Of a stretch of 64,000 nt of DNA, positions 36,661-47,593 are shown piece after piece; position 1 is the first letter of the stretch; the number at the start of each line of letters is the position of its first letter. The DNA lies in assembly GCF_004769635.1 (NCBI RefSeq), contig NZ_RQGH01000014.1:109886-173885 (forward strand). The letters are read 5' to 3'. A program made the position numbers and the translations under genes. The notes below the pieces were generated by a model. It worked only from the letters and a program-made list of their open reading frames with translations. It had not been told where the DNA came from and did not search any database. This DNA is from Leptospira jelokensis. Lineage in GTDB: Bacteria; Spirochaetota; Leptospiria; Leptospirales; Leptospiraceae.

Positions 36661-37101
36661 ATGGCATTAGTCAAAAATCAGACCGAAGTTACCAATTCAA
36701 CTATTGGTGAGAATTCTTACTTCAACGGAAAATTCTTCATCAATGGATCTCTAAAAATTGACGGTAAATTCGAGGGTAAATCCCTCCAAGCCGAACACCT
36801 CTACATCGGTGTCACAGGAAAGGTCAAAACCAATATCACAGCGGCGAGTGTCATTGTAGAAGGGATTATCGTTGGGAACGTAACAGCAAGGAACCGCGTG
36901 ATGCTCCTTCCCACCTCAAAAATCCTTGGGGACATCAAAACCCCTGAGCTCATCATCCAAAATGGTGTCATTTTAGAAGGTCGTTGTATGATTTCCAATG
37001 ACCTCAAACACAGTGCAAAAGACCTGATCGAATTGGAATACTCCAAAGATTCACTCAGCGTCGAAAAGATTTTTGGGAAACAACCAAACGCCAAAGAATA
37101 A
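36661..37101 (+). CDS. bactofilin family cytoskeletal protein
   Basis: A 146-residue polymer-forming protein of the bactofilin family. The central beta-helix shows repeated short strands: GSLKIDGKFEGKSLQAEHLYIG, VKTNITAASVIVEGIIVGNV, and VILEGRCMIS. Short flanking tails are as usual. Bactofilins self-assemble without nucleotide and help set cell shape; Leptospira biflexa has several, one linked to helical pitch, but I cannot say which paralogue this is. No ribosome site is visible in the 40 bases before its ATG. Confidence 0.9.
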   Translation: MALVKNQTEVTNSTIGENSYFNGKFFINGSLKIDGKFEGKSLQAEHLYIGVTGKVKTNITAASVIVEGIIVGNVTARNRVMLLPTSKILGDIKTPELIIQNGVILEGRCMISNDLKHSAKDLIELEYSKDSLSVEKIFGKQPNAKE

Positions 37102-38046
37102 TTGAAAACCATCTTCATTTCGGAAGGGGACCCAACGAGTATCAATTACGAACTTTTGGAGTCCGCCTTCCCCCAGTTACAGTCCTTAGGAAACCACCAC
37201 CGCATTTACCTCGTCCGAGGGCCGCACAACCAAACACTACCTTCACTTCCCAATCTTTCCAAACCAATCGATGGCCCGGGATTTTATTCCCTCACTTGGA
37301 AGGGAACGGGAAAATCCAAATCCTTTGTCCTTGGCAAACCTTCTAGCGCTTCGGGTAAAATAGCATATGACTCACTGCTTTCCACCATTGACTTCCAAAA
37401 GGAATTTGGTGGGGACATCATCACACTCCCTCTTTCCAAGGAGTGGGTGCAAAAAGCAGGGGTGAAGGGATTTCGTGGTCATACGGAGGCCTTGGCTGCG
37501 GCCTACAAACGACCTACCTTTATGATGATGGCTGGTGAAACATTGAATGTGATCCCCTTAACCACCCATGTTCCCTTACAAGACGTTGTTAAAGAATTAA
37601 AAAAATTTGATTGGAAAGAGCTTTGCCGTGCGATCCAAACTTCCCCGTATCTAAAGCACCCCTCCATTGGTTATTTGGGCTTAAACCCCCATGCGGGAGA
37701 AGGGGGAAAGATTGGAACGGAAGAAACCACCATCTTAAAACACGGGGTCTCTTCCCTGCGCAAGGCAAAATTGACTGTGGAAGGTCCGCTTTCTGCTGAT
37801 TCTGCTTTTTTACCAGGAGCCAAACCGTACGATTTGTATTTGGCCTGTTACCATGACCAAGGCCTTATCCCATTTAAATTGCTTGAAGGAAAGAAGGGTG
37901 TGAACATAACCTTAGGTCTGGATTTCACGCGTGTGTCCCCTGACCATGGAACGGCATTTGGAATCGCAGGAAAGGGGTGTGCCGATCCGACTGGACTCAT
38001 CGCCTGTTTAGAACGACTTGTGGAGACAAAAACAAAGCCAGTATGA
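37102..38046 (+). CDS. pdxA: 4-hydroxythreonine-4-phosphate dehydrogenase (PdxA)
   Basis: A 314-residue PdxA of the DXP-dependent vitamin B6 route. Metal-binding His regions GHTEALA, NPHAGEGGKIGTEE and CYHDQGLIPFK are all present, as are GPLSADSAF and SPDHGTAFGIAGKG. The N-terminal loop, usually GDPAGIGPE, is changed to GDPTSINYE, so NAD or substrate contacts may differ. TTG follows the bactofilin stop with no gap. The stop overlaps the next ATG (ATGA). Confidence 0.88.
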   Translation: MKTIFISEGDPTSINYELLESAFPQLQSLGNHHRIYLVRGPHNQTLPSLPNLSKPIDGPGFYSLTWKGTGKSKSFVLGKPSSASGKIAYDSLLSTIDFQKEFGGDIITLPLSKEWVQKAGVKGFRGHTEALAAAYKRPTFMMMAGETLNVIPLTTHVPLQDVVKELKKFDWKELCRAIQTSPYLKHPSIGYLGLNPHAGEGGKIGTEETTILKHGVSSLRKAKLTVEGPLSADSAFLPGAKPYDLYLACYHDQGLIPFKLLEGKKGVNITLGLDFTRVSPDHGTAFGIAGKGCADPTGLIACLERLVETKTKPV

Positions 38047-38465
38047 CCCTTTTGGAAACCCTTGCCTTTCCCGTTTTATTCATTTGGTTTGTGGGACTGC
38101 TCCTCACTTTTTTTCGTAGGGATTTGGAACCCCATTGGAAGTTCTTTTTCTTTTTGGTGTTTTGTTTTTACCTGGTTCAATTTTTCCCTGAGTTTTGGCT
38201 TGGAGTCACGAGGTGGAAGGAAAATCCAAAAGCAGAAGTTTTGCAATGGATTTCGGCCATGGGAAATTCCATTTATGTGTTTTTGTTTTTTTTATGGCCC
38301 CTTGTCCTCATCCGAATTTATTATTCTGCTTCGAACAATTTAAGTAAAACCTTGATCCCAAGCTTAGCGTATGGGACGGTTCTGTATTGGGCATTATTTT
38401 TCTTATGGACTCTCTATTCAAAAGAGTTCAACGAGTGGCTTCATCAAATATTTGCAAATAAGTAA
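38043..38465 (+). CDS. small membrane protein of unknown function
   Basis: A 140-residue protein with about four hydrophobic helices (LLETLAFPVLFIWFVGLLLT; WKFFFFLVFCFYLVQFF; SIYVFLFFLWPLVLIRIYY; TVLYWALFFLWTLY). No family recognised. Start overlaps pdxA as ATGA, and the DegT aminotransferase follows 15 bases later. Confidence 0.75.
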   Translation: MTLLETLAFPVLFIWFVGLLLTFFRRDLEPHWKFFFFLVFCFYLVQFFPEFWLGVTRWKENPKAEVLQWISAMGNSIYVFLFFLWPLVLIRIYYSASNNLSKTLIPSLAYGTVLYWALFFLWTLYSKEFNEWLHQIFANK

Positions 38466-38480
38466 AAGAAAGGGCGAACA

Positions 38481-39602
38481 ATGGCAGTTCCATTTATAGA
38501 TATCAAACGTTTTGAACCAGGATTTTTGGACACCTGGAATGAAAAAGTAAAGTCCATGTCCGAAAACGCACAGTTCATTGGCGGAAACGAAGTCACTGAT
38601 TTAGAAACAAACCTTGCCACTTGGGCAGAAACCAAGTATGCCATTGGTTGTGCAAACGGGACTGATGCCTTACAACTTGCCTTACGTGCTGTGGGTGTGG
38701 GTCGTGGTGATAAAGTGTTATTACCTGATTCCACATTTTGGGCAACCTTCGAAGCGGTTGTGAATGTGGGTGGGGATCCCTACACTGTGGATACAAACCC
38801 TGTGGATTTACAAATGGATTTCCAAGTTTTCCAAGAAGCTGTGGAAAAAGTAAAACCTAAGGCAGCACTCGTTGTACATTTGTATGGATGGGGGACTTCG
38901 AAAATTGAAGAACTCAGAAAGTTCTGCAAAGAAAAAAATGTAGCCCTCATTGAAGACGGGGCTCAGTGTTTTGGAGTCAAACACAATGGAAACTCTTTGT
39001 ACAAAGATGCACTGATCTCTACTACTTCTTTTTACCCAGCAAAGGTGTTAGGTGCTGCGGGCGATGGTGGGGCAGTGTTTACAAACGATGAAGAGTTATC
39101 GGTTGTCACACGCCGCCTAGTGAACCATGGAAGGACCTCTCATTACGAACATGGACTTGTGGGTTGGAATTCAAGGCTTGATTCTTTACAAGCGGCATTC
39201 CTCAATCTTTCTTTAAAACACTTACAAAAGAGGATCGAATCTCGTAAAGCATCACAAAACATCTATTATAAGGAATTACCTGGACTTGGGATTGGAGTGA
39301 TCCAACCTCCAAAAGAGTATGACGAAAATGGATATTGTAACGTAACACTAGTGGATCCAGAAGTCCGACCAAAAATTGAGGCGGTTTTAAAAGAGAAAGG
39401 GATTGGGTTTGGGAATATTTACCCAGGTGCTATGTCTGACCAACCTGGTGCAAAACCTTACCTCATCGAACGGTTTGGAAAAGAGGGAAATGCTCGTAGG
39501 ATCTCAAAATCAGTTCTTAACTTCCCACTTTTTGCTTATATGACAAGTTCTGAAATGGATGAAGTTTTGAGTGCAATAAAAGCGTATAACGCTAGTAAGT
39601 AA
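38481..39602 (+). CDS. DegT/DnrJ/EryC1/StrS family sugar aminotransferase
   Basis: A 373-residue PLP enzyme of the class that aminates keto sugars. Seen: [45 protein letters not shown], the PLP Lys188 in [15 protein letters not shown] and [14 protein letters not shown]. It usually makes amino-sugars for surface polysaccharides; no nucleotide-sugar genes lie beside it, so the product is unknown. Its PLP requirement might explain co-transcription with pdxA (inference). The stop shares a base with the next ATG. Confidence 0.9.
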   Translation: MAVPFIDIKRFEPGFLDTWNEKVKSMSENAQFIGGNEVTDLETNLATWAETKYAIGCANGTDALQLALRAVGVGRGDKVLLPDSTFWATFEAVVNVGGDPYTVDTNPVDLQMDFQVFQEAVEKVKPKAALVVHLYGWGTSKIEELRKFCKEKNVALIEDGAQCFGVKHNGNSLYKDALISTTSFYPAKVLGAAGDGGAVFTNDEELSVVTRRLVNHGRTSHYEHGLVGWNSRLDSLQAAFLNLSLKHLQKRIESRKASQNIYYKELPGLGIGVIQPPKEYDENGYCNVTLVDPEVRPKIEAVLKEKGIGFGNIYPGAMSDQPGAKPYLIERFGKEGNARRISKSVLNFPLFAYMTSSEMDEVLSAIKAYNASK

Positions 39603-40369
39603 TGGAAAAAATTCGGGTAGGAGTCTTTTTATTCTTTTTACTCATCCTTGCGGTGTTGACCTTTAGTTTGTCTAAAAGTTGGCGCCTCTATGATGGTGGG
39701 TATGAAGTGACTGTGGAAACACCAGAGTCCAAAGAAAAAGACAACTCTCCCGAACCAACTGACAGTTTGGATTTAGAAGATGGGAATGGGAAAATTTATT
39801 GGAAACAATACTTCATTTACCCTCATGGCCTTGTCACCGAATCGGGTGGGTTTGGTCCCGATGGGATTTTATCCCATGCCCGTAATTTATACTCCATTAG
39901 TTTAAAGGATGGTAAGGTCCAAAAACTCTTCACTCACGATGTTTACATTTGGGATTTTTTTATGGGTGAGTTTTCTAAAAAGTCGGTCGCCAATACCATC
40001 GATGACCCAAAAGAAGATGTTTTGCAAATTGAGAAAAAACTTTTGATTTTTGCAGTGACTGAGGACAGTAATTTAGATGGGGTTCTCAATTACAAAGACC
40101 ATAAATTTGTTTTCCTATATGACCCCGATACCAACCAATTGGATTCTATTTTACCAACTGGTTTTCATTTTAGAAAGTTATTATTCAATTCTTCTAAAAA
40201 CCACCTAACTTTGATTTTGGGAAAAAACCCAGAACCACAAATGAAAAACCAAAAGAAAAAACTTCCAGAACCACCGATCAAACTCCACCTTTTTGATTAT
40301 GATGTAGTTTCTGCCAAAGGCACACTCAGTGGTTCTTTGGAAGCATTTGTGTCACAAGAACCTAATTAA
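39602..40369 (+). CDS. membrane-anchored protein with an EF-hand-like loop
   Basis: A 255-residue protein anchored by one N-terminal helix (VGVFLFFLLILAVLTFSL), otherwise outside the cytoplasm. Residues 155-166, DSNLDGVLNYKD, fit the 12-residue calcium-binding EF-hand/dockerin loop at positions 1, 3, 5, 6, 8, 9 and 12. The rest looks beta-rich. No family recognised. It ends the plus-strand run and is convergent with the outer-membrane protein gene. Confidence 0.75.
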   Translation: MEKIRVGVFLFFLLILAVLTFSLSKSWRLYDGGYEVTVETPESKEKDNSPEPTDSLDLEDGNGKIYWKQYFIYPHGLVTESGGFGPDGILSHARNLYSISLKDGKVQKLFTHDVYIWDFFMGEFSKKSVANTIDDPKEDVLQIEKKLLIFAVTEDSNLDGVLNYKDHKFVFLYDPDTNQLDSILPTGFHFRKLLFNSSKNHLTLILGKNPEPQMKNQKKKLPEPPIKLHLFDYDVVSAKGTLSGSLEAFVSQEPN

Positions 40370-40378
40370 ATAAACTGT

Positions 40379-41212
40379 TTAATACTTTCCAATTGCTTCG
40401 AAATTAAAGATAAATCCGAATTGAAAACCGGCGTGGTTGATCGATTCCGATGCAAATGCGTTGGATTTTAGGATTTTTCTGGATCCATAAATTTCAATGG
40501 CAATACCAAATTCAGGTGTAATGAAATAATTGGTTCCAAATGCCACTCTCCCTCCAATGCCCGTTCCAGGGTGTGTGTAGGTTGGGTAGTATAAATTATT
40601 CAACTGGCCTGACCTGTACTTGGTATCAAAATTTAAAATACTGACTTCAAGTCCCATATAAGGATCAAATCGATTTTTGGATAAAAAATGGTAATTGAGC
40701 CCGATTCCATAACTACGGTCTTTGTAAAGAGTGGCACTCAAAGGCACGGCTTCGATATACGTGATGTACCCGTTTGGTTGGTTCCGATCCAATACTGCGA
40801 GTTGGTTTGTCCCTTGTGACTCAATGGAAATTGTATTATACGAGATAAAAAAACCAAGATTATCTGTGAGTCCGTACTCCATGGAAATCCTTCTCGTATT
40901 CCCAGCTTGGACTTTGTCGGTTGGGAGAGGAAAATTTTGGGGGAAGGGAACAGTCCCTATCAAACGGACGGGCATAACTCCTAAACTGGCTTGGGTACGT
41001 AAGCCATTTTGGTAATCTTTTTCCCTTTGGATGAGAGACCCTCCTGTGTATGCAGTTTCTCCTCCAATGATGGACATATAAAACCCACCTTTATAAAATC
41101 CAAAAACGGGTTCTGGTTTGATCACCTGTGCATTTACATTGAAATAAGGAATGCAAATCACCAAACAAACGAATATGACAAAACGATTAAGGGGAGGTAA
41201 ATTTATTCTCAT
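40379..41212 (-). CDS. putative outer-membrane beta-barrel protein
   Basis: A 277-residue protein with a signal peptide ending VNA|QV and alternating beta-strand patterns rich in Gly, Tyr and aromatic residues (SYGIGLNYHF; GIGGRVAFGTNYF; HAGFQFGFIFNF). It ends in a Tyr after a hydrophobic strand, as many barrels do. Probably an 8- to 10-stranded OmpA/OmpW-like barrel. The sucA terminator lies between it and sucA, so it has its own promoter. Confidence 0.8.
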   Translation of the reverse strand: MRINLPPLNRFVIFVCLVICIPYFNVNAQVIKPEPVFGFYKGGFYMSIIGGETAYTGGSLIQREKDYQNGLRTQASLGVMPVRLIGTVPFPQNFPLPTDKVQAGNTRRISMEYGLTDNLGFFISYNTISIESQGTNQLAVLDRNQPNGYITYIEAVPLSATLYKDRSYGIGLNYHFLSKNRFDPYMGLEVSILNFDTKYRSGQLNNLYYPTYTHPGTGIGGRVAFGTNYFITPEFGIAIEIYGSRKILKSNAFASESINHAGFQFGFIFNFEAIGKY

Positions 41213-41250
41213 CGAAGAAAGTTTAACGGCTGCTTAGTGGCTGTCAATTG

Positions 41251-41290
41251 CAAAAAAAAGGCCTTAGAGTCTTCCCCCAAGGCCTTTTTC
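41251..41290 (-). terminator. intrinsic terminator of the sucB-lpd-sucA operon
   Basis: On the minus strand AAAAAGGCCTT, a 13-base loop and AAGGCCT with a run of eight T form a strong rho-independent terminator 31 bases past the sucA stop. The plus strand also ends in a T5 run, so it can work both ways. Confidence 0.9.
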
Positions 41291-41320
41291 TGTTATTAGT
41301 ATGTAGTGATATTCTTGTTT

Positions 41321-44089
41321 TTAAGACAAGGCATCCTTTACTAAGTCTTCTTGTTCCTTTAAGTGTGTGACAACGTGTCCACAGGCAGGGCTTGGGAACT
41401 CAGATCGTCCCGCATAATGTAACCTTTTGTTTTCTGGCATAAGTGCCTCGATACGATCACGCACAAAGAACCAAGCTCCTTGGTTTTTTGGTTCTTCCTG
41501 AACCCAAACAAATTTTTTCAGTTTTCCGTAACTTGTGATCATTTGTTTGATATGGTTTTCAGGGAACGGGTAAAGTTGTTCGATACGAACGACAGCAACG
41601 TTTTCCAATTTTTGGGAATCGATAGCCTTACGTAAGTCATAGTAAACCTTTCCAGAACAGAAAAGTAACTTCTCCACTTTCTCTGGTTTTGCCACAGGAT
41701 CTGGTAGGATTTTTTTGAAAGCACCAGTTGTGATGTCTTCCAAACTAGAAGCTGCATCTTTCAAACGAAGTAGTGACTTCGGTGTCATGATGATGAGTGG
41801 TTTTCTAAAACTTTGTAAGATCTGGCGGCGAAGGATATGGAAGTACTGCGCCGGTGTGGTGAGGTTAGCCACTTGGATATTGTCGAGGGCACAAAGTTGC
41901 AGGAAACGTTCAAGCCTTGCCGAAGAGTGTTCTGGACCTTGGCCTTCGTAACCATGCGGCAATAAACAAACAAGTCCCGACATCCTTTGCCATTTGATTT
42001 CCGAACTGGAAATGAATTGGTCAAAGATCACCTGTGCGTTGTTAGCAAAGTCACCAAATTGAGCTTCCCACATCACAAGGCTACTTGGATCTGCAAGGGA
42101 AAATCCATACTCAAATCCAAGACATGAATATTCGGAAAGGGATGAGTTGACGATTTCGATTTTGGCTTGTTTGTCACTGATATGATTGAGAAGGGTGAGT
42201 TTTTTCCCATTTACGATATCAGAGAGAGTTGCATGTCTGTGAGAGAAAGTTCCTCTTTGAGCATCCTGCCCACCAAGTCGAATTGGGAATCCATTTTCCA
42301 AAATGGAACCAAAAGAAAGAGCTTCTGCAAATCCCCAGTCTATCGGTAGTTCGCCAGCCCCCATTTTTTTACGGTCTTCCAAAACTTTGATATGTTTTGG
42401 ATTGGCTGTAAAACCTTCTGGGAGAGTGGTCACTGCTTTTACAATACCACCTAATTGTTGTTGTAGGAGTTGTGTGTGTACATCGGAATCAAGAGGTTCT
42501 TTTGTGTACCTAGACCAAACACCACCAAGAGTGTCTACGGTGATACGAGTGTCTTTTTCTTTTGCTTGTTGGAAGGAGTCCTCTAATCCTTGTGCGATTC
42601 CATCTTTGATGAATTGGATTTCGTCTGGAGTGATGTCCCCACGTTGTAATAATCTTTGTTCATAAAGAGAGATTGTTTTCGGATGTTTTTTGATGATATC
42701 ATACATTTGAGGTTGTGTGAACGAAGGTTCGTCTGTTTCGTTATGGCCTAACCTTCTGTAACAAATCAAATCGATGATCACATCTTTTTTAAATTTTTGT
42801 CGATACTCTAGCGCGAGTTTTGTGACACGGTATGCTGCTTCTGGGTCATCTCCATTCACATGGAAAATCGGAACTTGGAAACCTTTGGCAAGGTCAGTGG
42901 CATAAAGAGTGGATCTGGATTCACTTGGAAGTGTGGTAAATCCAATTTGGTTATTGATGACGATATGGAAGGTTCCACCAACCGTATACCCTTCTAGGTT
43001 CATCATATTAAAAGTTTCGGCTACAACACCCTGTCCGGCAAAGGCTGCATCCCCATGGATGGCAACAGGCATGTATTTGGAGCGGTCCATATCTTTTGCC
43101 ATTTCTTGGCGAGCACGCACCGAACCAAAGATCACAGGGTCAACGGCTTCCAAGTGGGATGGGTTGAAGGCTAAAGAAAGTTTGACCTCTTTTCCATAAT
43201 GGGTCATCACATTATTGGAATACCCAAGGTGGTACTTTACGTCTGCATACCCAAGTTGGCCAGGGTTTAGTTTTTCTTCAAACTCTGCAAAGATAAGGCC
43301 TGCTGGTTTACGGATGATGTTCACAAGGACATTGAGGCGTCCCCTGTGCGCCATCCCAATGACAAGAGCATCCATTTTATGACCCCCCGCTTCTTCCACA
43401 AGGGTATCAAGCATCGGGATCATGGTTTCTCCACCTTCGAGTGAAAATCGTTTTTTACCCACGAATTTTTTGGCTAGAAAGTTTTCAAAACTATCGGCTT
43501 GGTATAGCTTTTCAAACAAACGTAAGGCGATCTTTTTGCTGATAGGTTCGCTATTGGCAAGAGGTTCCATTCGGTTTTGTAACCACTCACGTTCCTCATC
43601 ATTGACAAGGTAGTAGTGTTCGCAACCTATCGACCCACAATATGTTTTTTCAAACCAATCGATGACGTTTTTAAGTTTTGTTTTTCCGAGGTTTGCAATC
43701 CCAGAATCCACTTCAGTATCCAAGTCGGATTCTTTTAGGGCTTTGATTTTTAAGTCGATGAATTCACGGTTGGGTTTATTGATTCCTAATGGATCGAGGT
43801 TTGCTGCAAGGTGGCCTTGCCTTCTATAGGCATTGAGAAGGTTGATGATACCAAAATCACTGAGTGAAGAGTCTTTGCGGTGTTCGGTGGATGTGTAGTT
43901 TACATACCCATTTCCATTAAAACCACTTCCGTTTGTACCATTGTTCGAAACAGAAGCTCGTTCTAATTCCCCAAAAAAATCGATCCAATCTTTGGATAAG
44001 GAAGAAGGATCTTCCTTAAATTGTTTGTAATACTCTTCCAATAATACAACGTTATCGCCGTATAAACTCATCATCTGATCGGTTGTCAT
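41321..44089 (-). CDS. sucA: 2-oxoglutarate dehydrogenase E1 component
   Basis: A 922-residue thiamine-diphosphate enzyme that decarboxylates 2-oxoglutarate and succinylates the lipoyl group of SucB. Seen: the N-terminal E1o tail motif ([16 protein letters not shown]), [60 protein letters not shown] and the C-terminal [18 protein letters not shown] precedes the ATG. Last gene of the operon, followed by a strong terminator. Confidence 0.97.
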   Translation of the reverse strand: MTTDQMMSLYGDNVVLLEEYYKQFKEDPSSLSKDWIDFFGELERASVSNNGTNGSGFNGNGYVNYTSTEHRKDSSLSDFGIINLLNAYRRQGHLAANLDPLGINKPNREFIDLKIKALKESDLDTEVDSGIANLGKTKLKNVIDWFEKTYCGSIGCEHYYLVNDEEREWLQNRMEPLANSEPISKKIALRLFEKLYQADSFENFLAKKFVGKKRFSLEGGETMIPMLDTLVEEAGGHKMDALVIGMAHRGRLNVLVNIIRKPAGLIFAEFEEKLNPGQLGYADVKYHLGYSNNVMTHYGKEVKLSLAFNPSHLEAVDPVIFGSVRARQEMAKDMDRSKYMPVAIHGDAAFAGQGVVAETFNMMNLEGYTVGGTFHIVINNQIGFTTLPSESRSTLYATDLAKGFQVPIFHVNGDDPEAAYRVTKLALEYRQKFKKDVIIDLICYRRLGHNETDEPSFTQPQMYDIIKKHPKTISLYEQRLLQRGDITPDEIQFIKDGIAQGLEDSFQQAKEKDTRITVDTLGGVWSRYTKEPLDSDVHTQLLQQQLGGIVKAVTTLPEGFTANPKHIKVLEDRKKMGAGELPIDWGFAEALSFGSILENGFPIRLGGQDAQRGTFSHRHATLSDIVNGKKLTLLNHISDKQAKIEIVNSSLSEYSCLGFEYGFSLADPSSLVMWEAQFGDFANNAQVIFDQFISSSEIKWQRMSGLVCLLPHGYEGQGPEHSSARLERFLQLCALDNIQVANLTTPAQYFHILRRQILQSFRKPLIIMTPKSLLRLKDAASSLEDITTGAFKKILPDPVAKPEKVEKLLFCSGKVYYDLRKAIDSQKLENVAVVRIEQLYPFPENHIKQMITSYGKLKKFVWVQEEPKNQGAWFFVRDRIEALMPENKRLHYAGRSEFPSPACGHVVTHLKEQEDLVKDALS

Positions 44090-44123
44090 ATATTCTCCCT
44101 AAAACAACAAAACAACAGTTCCA

Positions 44124-45530
44124 TTATGAATGGATGGACCATTTTGCATCCGCATCCATTGCCGCTTCCCTAAGGACTTCGGAAAGAGTGGGGTGGGCAT
44201 GTGTGGAACGAGCTATGTCTTCAGCACTCGCACCAAACTCAAATGCGATGGCAGCTTCTGCGATCATATCGGAGGCCCTAGGTCCAACGATATAGACACC
44301 AAGCAGTTTGTCCGTTTTTTTATCGGCAAGGACTTTTACTTGGCCATCTGTTTCATTCATCGCTTTGGCCCGGGCATTGGGTTTGAACATGTACTTACCC
44401 ACTTTGTATTCAATGCCTTTGGCTTTTAATTCTTCTTCGCCTTGTCCTACCCAAGCCACTTCTGGCCAAGTGTAAACGATCCAAGGGATGGCTTTGTAAT
44501 TCACATGGCCATACTTGCCACAAATGAGTTCGGCCACAGCAATGCCTTCGTCTTCGGCTTTGTGGGCAAGCATCGGTCCATCCACTACGTCCCCAATGGC
44601 ATAAATATTAGGAATGTTCGTTTGGAATTTGTTAGGTTCTACTTTGACACGACCACGGTCTGTCATCTCAATTCCAATCTCTTTGGCACCAAGTCCATCT
44701 GTGTTGGGACGGCGACCAATGGAAACAAGGACCTTGTCTCCTTCGAGAATTGTTTTTTTGCCGTCTTTGCCTTCGATTTCGACTTCGACTTTTTTGCCTT
44801 TAACTTTGGCACCATGCACTTTGGTTTCAAAGAGGAAGTTAATCCCTTGCCCAGTCAAAAGTCTTTCGGCAAGGCTTGCCATTGCTTGGTCAGCCGTTCC
44901 GAAAAGCCGTGGCATAAGTTCCACTACAGTGACTTTGGCACCGAGTCGTAACCATACCGATCCAAGTTCGAGTCCAATGACCCCTGCACCCACGATGATG
45001 AGGTGTTCGGGAACGGAATCAAATCCAATGGCATGGTCAGAAGTCACAATGTTTTTTCCATCTACAGGAAGGGGTGGGATCTCAATGGGTGTAGAGCCCG
45101 AAGCGATGATGATGTTTGTTCCGCTGATGGATTCTTTTTTTCCATCTTCAGCAGTAATCGATACTTCTGTTTTAGAAACAAAACTTGCATGGCCCAAATA
45201 ACGAGTGATTTTGTTTTTTTTCATCAAGTAGTCAACACCCGATGTCACTTCACTCACCACTTTGTCTTTTCTTGCCATCATCTTTGCGATATCAATTTTA
45301 ACATCTTTTACGGAAATTCCATGGTCTGCTAACTTGTGTTTTGTTTTATGAAATTCCTCAGATGAATCCAATAGGGCTTTGGAAGGGATACAACCTACGT
45401 TGAGACAAGTCCCACCAAGTGTTTTTCGTTTTTCGATGATGGCTACTTTTTTACCGAGTTGGGCCGCGCGAACCGCAGCCACATACCCACCAGGACCGGC
45501 ACCAATGACAATGATATCATATTGTTCCAT
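44124..45530 (-). CDS. lpd: dihydrolipoyl dehydrogenase (E3)
   Basis: A 468-residue flavoprotein disulphide reductase regenerating lipoamide. FAD motif [12 protein letters not shown], the redox pair in [13 protein letters not shown] (Cys42, Cys47), NAD motif [33 protein letters not shown] and the C-terminal HAHPTLSE with the catalytic His. It is set between sucB and sucA, so it is dedicated to or shared from the 2-oxoglutarate complex. Its ribosome site GAGG lies within the end of sucB. Confidence 0.97.
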   Translation of the reverse strand: MEQYDIIVIGAGPGGYVAAVRAAQLGKKVAIIEKRKTLGGTCLNVGCIPSKALLDSSEEFHKTKHKLADHGISVKDVKIDIAKMMARKDKVVSEVTSGVDYLMKKNKITRYLGHASFVSKTEVSITAEDGKKESISGTNIIIASGSTPIEIPPLPVDGKNIVTSDHAIGFDSVPEHLIIVGAGVIGLELGSVWLRLGAKVTVVELMPRLFGTADQAMASLAERLLTGQGINFLFETKVHGAKVKGKKVEVEIEGKDGKKTILEGDKVLVSIGRRPNTDGLGAKEIGIEMTDRGRVKVEPNKFQTNIPNIYAIGDVVDGPMLAHKAEDEGIAVAELICGKYGHVNYKAIPWIVYTWPEVAWVGQGEEELKAKGIEYKVGKYMFKPNARAKAMNETDGQVKVLADKKTDKLLGVYIVGPRASDMIAEAAIAFEFGASAEDIARSTHAHPTLSEVLREAAMDADAKWSIHS

Positions 45531-45538
45531 ATTTGTGC

Positions 45539-46771
45539 CTATACCTCAAAGAGGAGTCTAGTTGGATCCTCTACCATTTCTTTGATCTTCACAAGGAACT
45601 GAACTGCTTCCTTTCCATCCACAATTCTGTGGTCATAGGATAACGCGAGGTACATCATCGGTCGGATCACAATTTGGTCATTCACAACGACGGCACGTTT
45701 GACGATGTTATGCATCCCAAGGATTCCCGATTGAGGAGGGTTCAGGATCGGTGTCGACATCATCGATCCATACACACCACCATTGGATATGGAGAAGGTT
45801 CCGCCTTCCATATCTTCGAGTGAAATTTTTCCATCTTTCACTTTGCCTGCAAGCCTTGCGATCTCTTGTTCAATCTGTGCAAAACTGAGGAGGTCGGCAT
45901 TTCGTACGATAGGAACGACAAGTCCTTTTGGTCCACCCACAGCCACTCCGATGTCGTAGTAGTTTTTGTAGACAATGTCCGTTCCGCGAATTTCTGCATT
46001 GATGGCAGGGAAAGCCTTAAGAGCGGCCACAGCTGCTTTAGTAAAAAGTGACATGAAGCCAAGACCCACACCATGTGTTTCTTTGAACTTGTCTTTGTAT
46101 TTATTTCGAAGTTCCATAATCGGTGCCATGTCCACTTCGTTAAACGTAGTGAGGATGGCTGCCGTATGTTGTGCATTCACCAATCGATTAGCGATCGTTT
46201 GGCGAAGTTTTGTCATTGGCACAACCGTTTCTCTTGGTCCCGCATTTGCCGAAACCACAACCGCTTTTGGAATTTCAGGGCTAGGAGTTGCAGCCTTAGG
46301 TGCGGAACCTGCGCTTACACCACCTTTTTCCATAAAGAGGATCACATCTTCTTTTGTGATTTGGCCGTTTCGACCTGTGCCTGTGATTTTTGAGGCATCT
46401 AATTTATTTTCTTCGATGAGTTTACGAGCAGCAGGAGGGAGTTCTTCATTCACTTTTCCCGTGTTAGGTTGTGCTGCAGGAGCTTCTGCTTTTGTGCCTG
46501 CGCTACTAGAAACACTAGGAGCCGAAGCCACAGCACCTTCTTCTATGGCACCGATGATGTCACGCACATGGACAACGTCCCCCACCTTTTTGGAGATGGA
46601 TTTTAAAACCCCAGACGTAGGAGCAGGGATTTCTAATGAAACTTTGTCTGTTTCTAAAATAGCGAGCACTTCGTCTACTTTTACGGCATCGCCTTCTTTT
46701 TTGGTCCAAGCACTGATGGTCGCTTCGGTTACGGATTCCCCCATCTCGGGGACTTTGATTTCTATTGCCAT
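45539..46771 (-). CDS. sucB: dihydrolipoyllysine succinyltransferase (E2 of 2-oxoglutarate dehydrogenase)
   Basis: A 410-residue E2 with one lipoyl domain (lipoyl Lys43 in [15 protein letters not shown]), an Ala/Pro linker, an E1/E3-binding domain ([21 protein letters not shown]) and the catalytic acyltransferase domain ending [16 protein letters not shown]. Opening [12 protein letters not shown] is typical of SucB. AAGGA lies eight bases before the ATG. First gene of the operon, divergent from the gamma-carbonic anhydrase gene across 157 bases. Confidence 0.97.
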   Translation of the reverse strand: MAIEIKVPEMGESVTEATISAWTKKEGDAVKVDEVLAILETDKVSLEIPAPTSGVLKSISKKVGDVVHVRDIIGAIEEGAVASAPSVSSSAGTKAEAPAAQPNTGKVNEELPPAARKLIEENKLDASKITGTGRNGQITKEDVILFMEKGGVSAGSAPKAATPSPEIPKAVVVSANAGPRETVVPMTKLRQTIANRLVNAQHTAAILTTFNEVDMAPIMELRNKYKDKFKETHGVGLGFMSLFTKAAVAALKAFPAINAEIRGTDIVYKNYYDIGVAVGGPKGLVVPIVRNADLLSFAQIEQEIARLAGKVKDGKISLEDMEGGTFSISNGGVYGSMMSTPILNPPQSGILGMHNIVKRAVVVNDQIVIRPMMYLALSYDHRIVDGKEAVQFLVKIKEMVEDPTRLLFEV

Positions 46772-46928
46772 GAAATATTCCTTAGCAGGTTTTTAGAGAA
46801 AAATAGCGTTTTTGAGGAGTGAGATCCCATTTGAATCTAAGACTACCGTAACTTACTCAAAGGTAAAAACGCAAGCGGAAAAAACGAAAAGACCTTGAGT
46901 TTCAGTTTGGCCCCCTTTCTGTAGCAGT

Positions 46929-47462
46929 ATGATCCGAACGTTTCAAGGCCACACACCATCCCTTCACCCAAGCTCCTGGGTGGCACCTTCCGCAGATGTA
47001 CTGGGAAAGGTTACGATTGGCGAAGATTCTTCCATTTGGTTCCAATGTGTGTTAAGAGGTGACGTAAATACCATTACCATTGGCAAACATGTGAACATCC
47101 AAGACATGACTCTTGTACATGTGGCAAGAGATTTGTATCCTGTCACGATCGGGGATTATGTATCCATTGGCCACCATGCGACCATCCACGGATGTGTTTT
47201 GCGGGACCATAGTTTTGTGGGGATGGGGGCAATGATCATGGACGATGTGGAAATTGGCGAATGGTCGTTTGTGGGTGCAGGTAGCCTTGTCCCTCCCGGG
47301 AAAAAAATCCCACCAGGTGTTCTCATCATGGGTAGCCCTGCCAAAATCATCCGAGACATCACTGACAAAGACCGAGAGATCATCACACGCACTGCAAACA
47401 ATTATGTGAAGTACAAAGAAAACTATCGGAGTGAAGGGATAGGGGGCACATCCCTTTCTTAA
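46929..47462 (+). CDS. gamma-carbonic anhydrase-like hexapeptide protein
   Basis: A 177-residue left-handed beta-helix trimer protein. The zinc His triad sits in TLVHV (His64) and GHHATIHG (His82 and His87), matching the 5-residue spacing of Cam-type enzymes. [16 protein letters not shown] is also typical. Members range from real carbonic anhydrases to YrdA/PaaY-like proteins lacking the activity. Single gene. Confidence 0.9.
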   Translation: MIRTFQGHTPSLHPSSWVAPSADVLGKVTIGEDSSIWFQCVLRGDVNTITIGKHVNIQDMTLVHVARDLYPVTIGDYVSIGHHATIHGCVLRDHSFVGMGAMIMDDVEIGEWSFVGAGSLVPPGKKIPPGVLIMGSPAKIIRDITDKDREIITRTANNYVKYKENYRSEGIGGTSLS

Positions 47463-47491
47463 CAGAAAGGGACCGGGTGATCCGCTCCAAT

Positions 47492-47510
47492 CTTTTGCTC
47501 ATTGCAAAAG
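47492..47510 (+). repeat. short hairpin after the carbonic anhydrase gene
   Basis: CTTTTGC, loop TCATT, GCAAAAG: a perfect 7-base stem 30 bases past the stop, without a following T-tract. Possibly a transcript 3' end. The rest of the 131-base gap shows a GC-rich CCCCTTGCGCGGGG and nothing else I can name. Confidence 0.35.
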
Positions 47511-47593
47511 GATTTCCGCTTCTCCCCCTTGCGCGGGGAAATGATTAAATCCGCTTGCCGAAGTTTTTCCGTTTTGGCAGTCTAACCTAACCT

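Noticed and set aside
46806..46872. GCGTTTTT and AAAAACGC arms between sucB and the carbonic anhydrase gene
   Set aside because: Eight bases of mostly A/T at a distance of about 50; weak support for an operator without conservation.
47463..47593. Integron-like or attachment site in the GC-rich gap
   Set aside because: No integrase, no cassette array, and only a simple hairpin can be shown.
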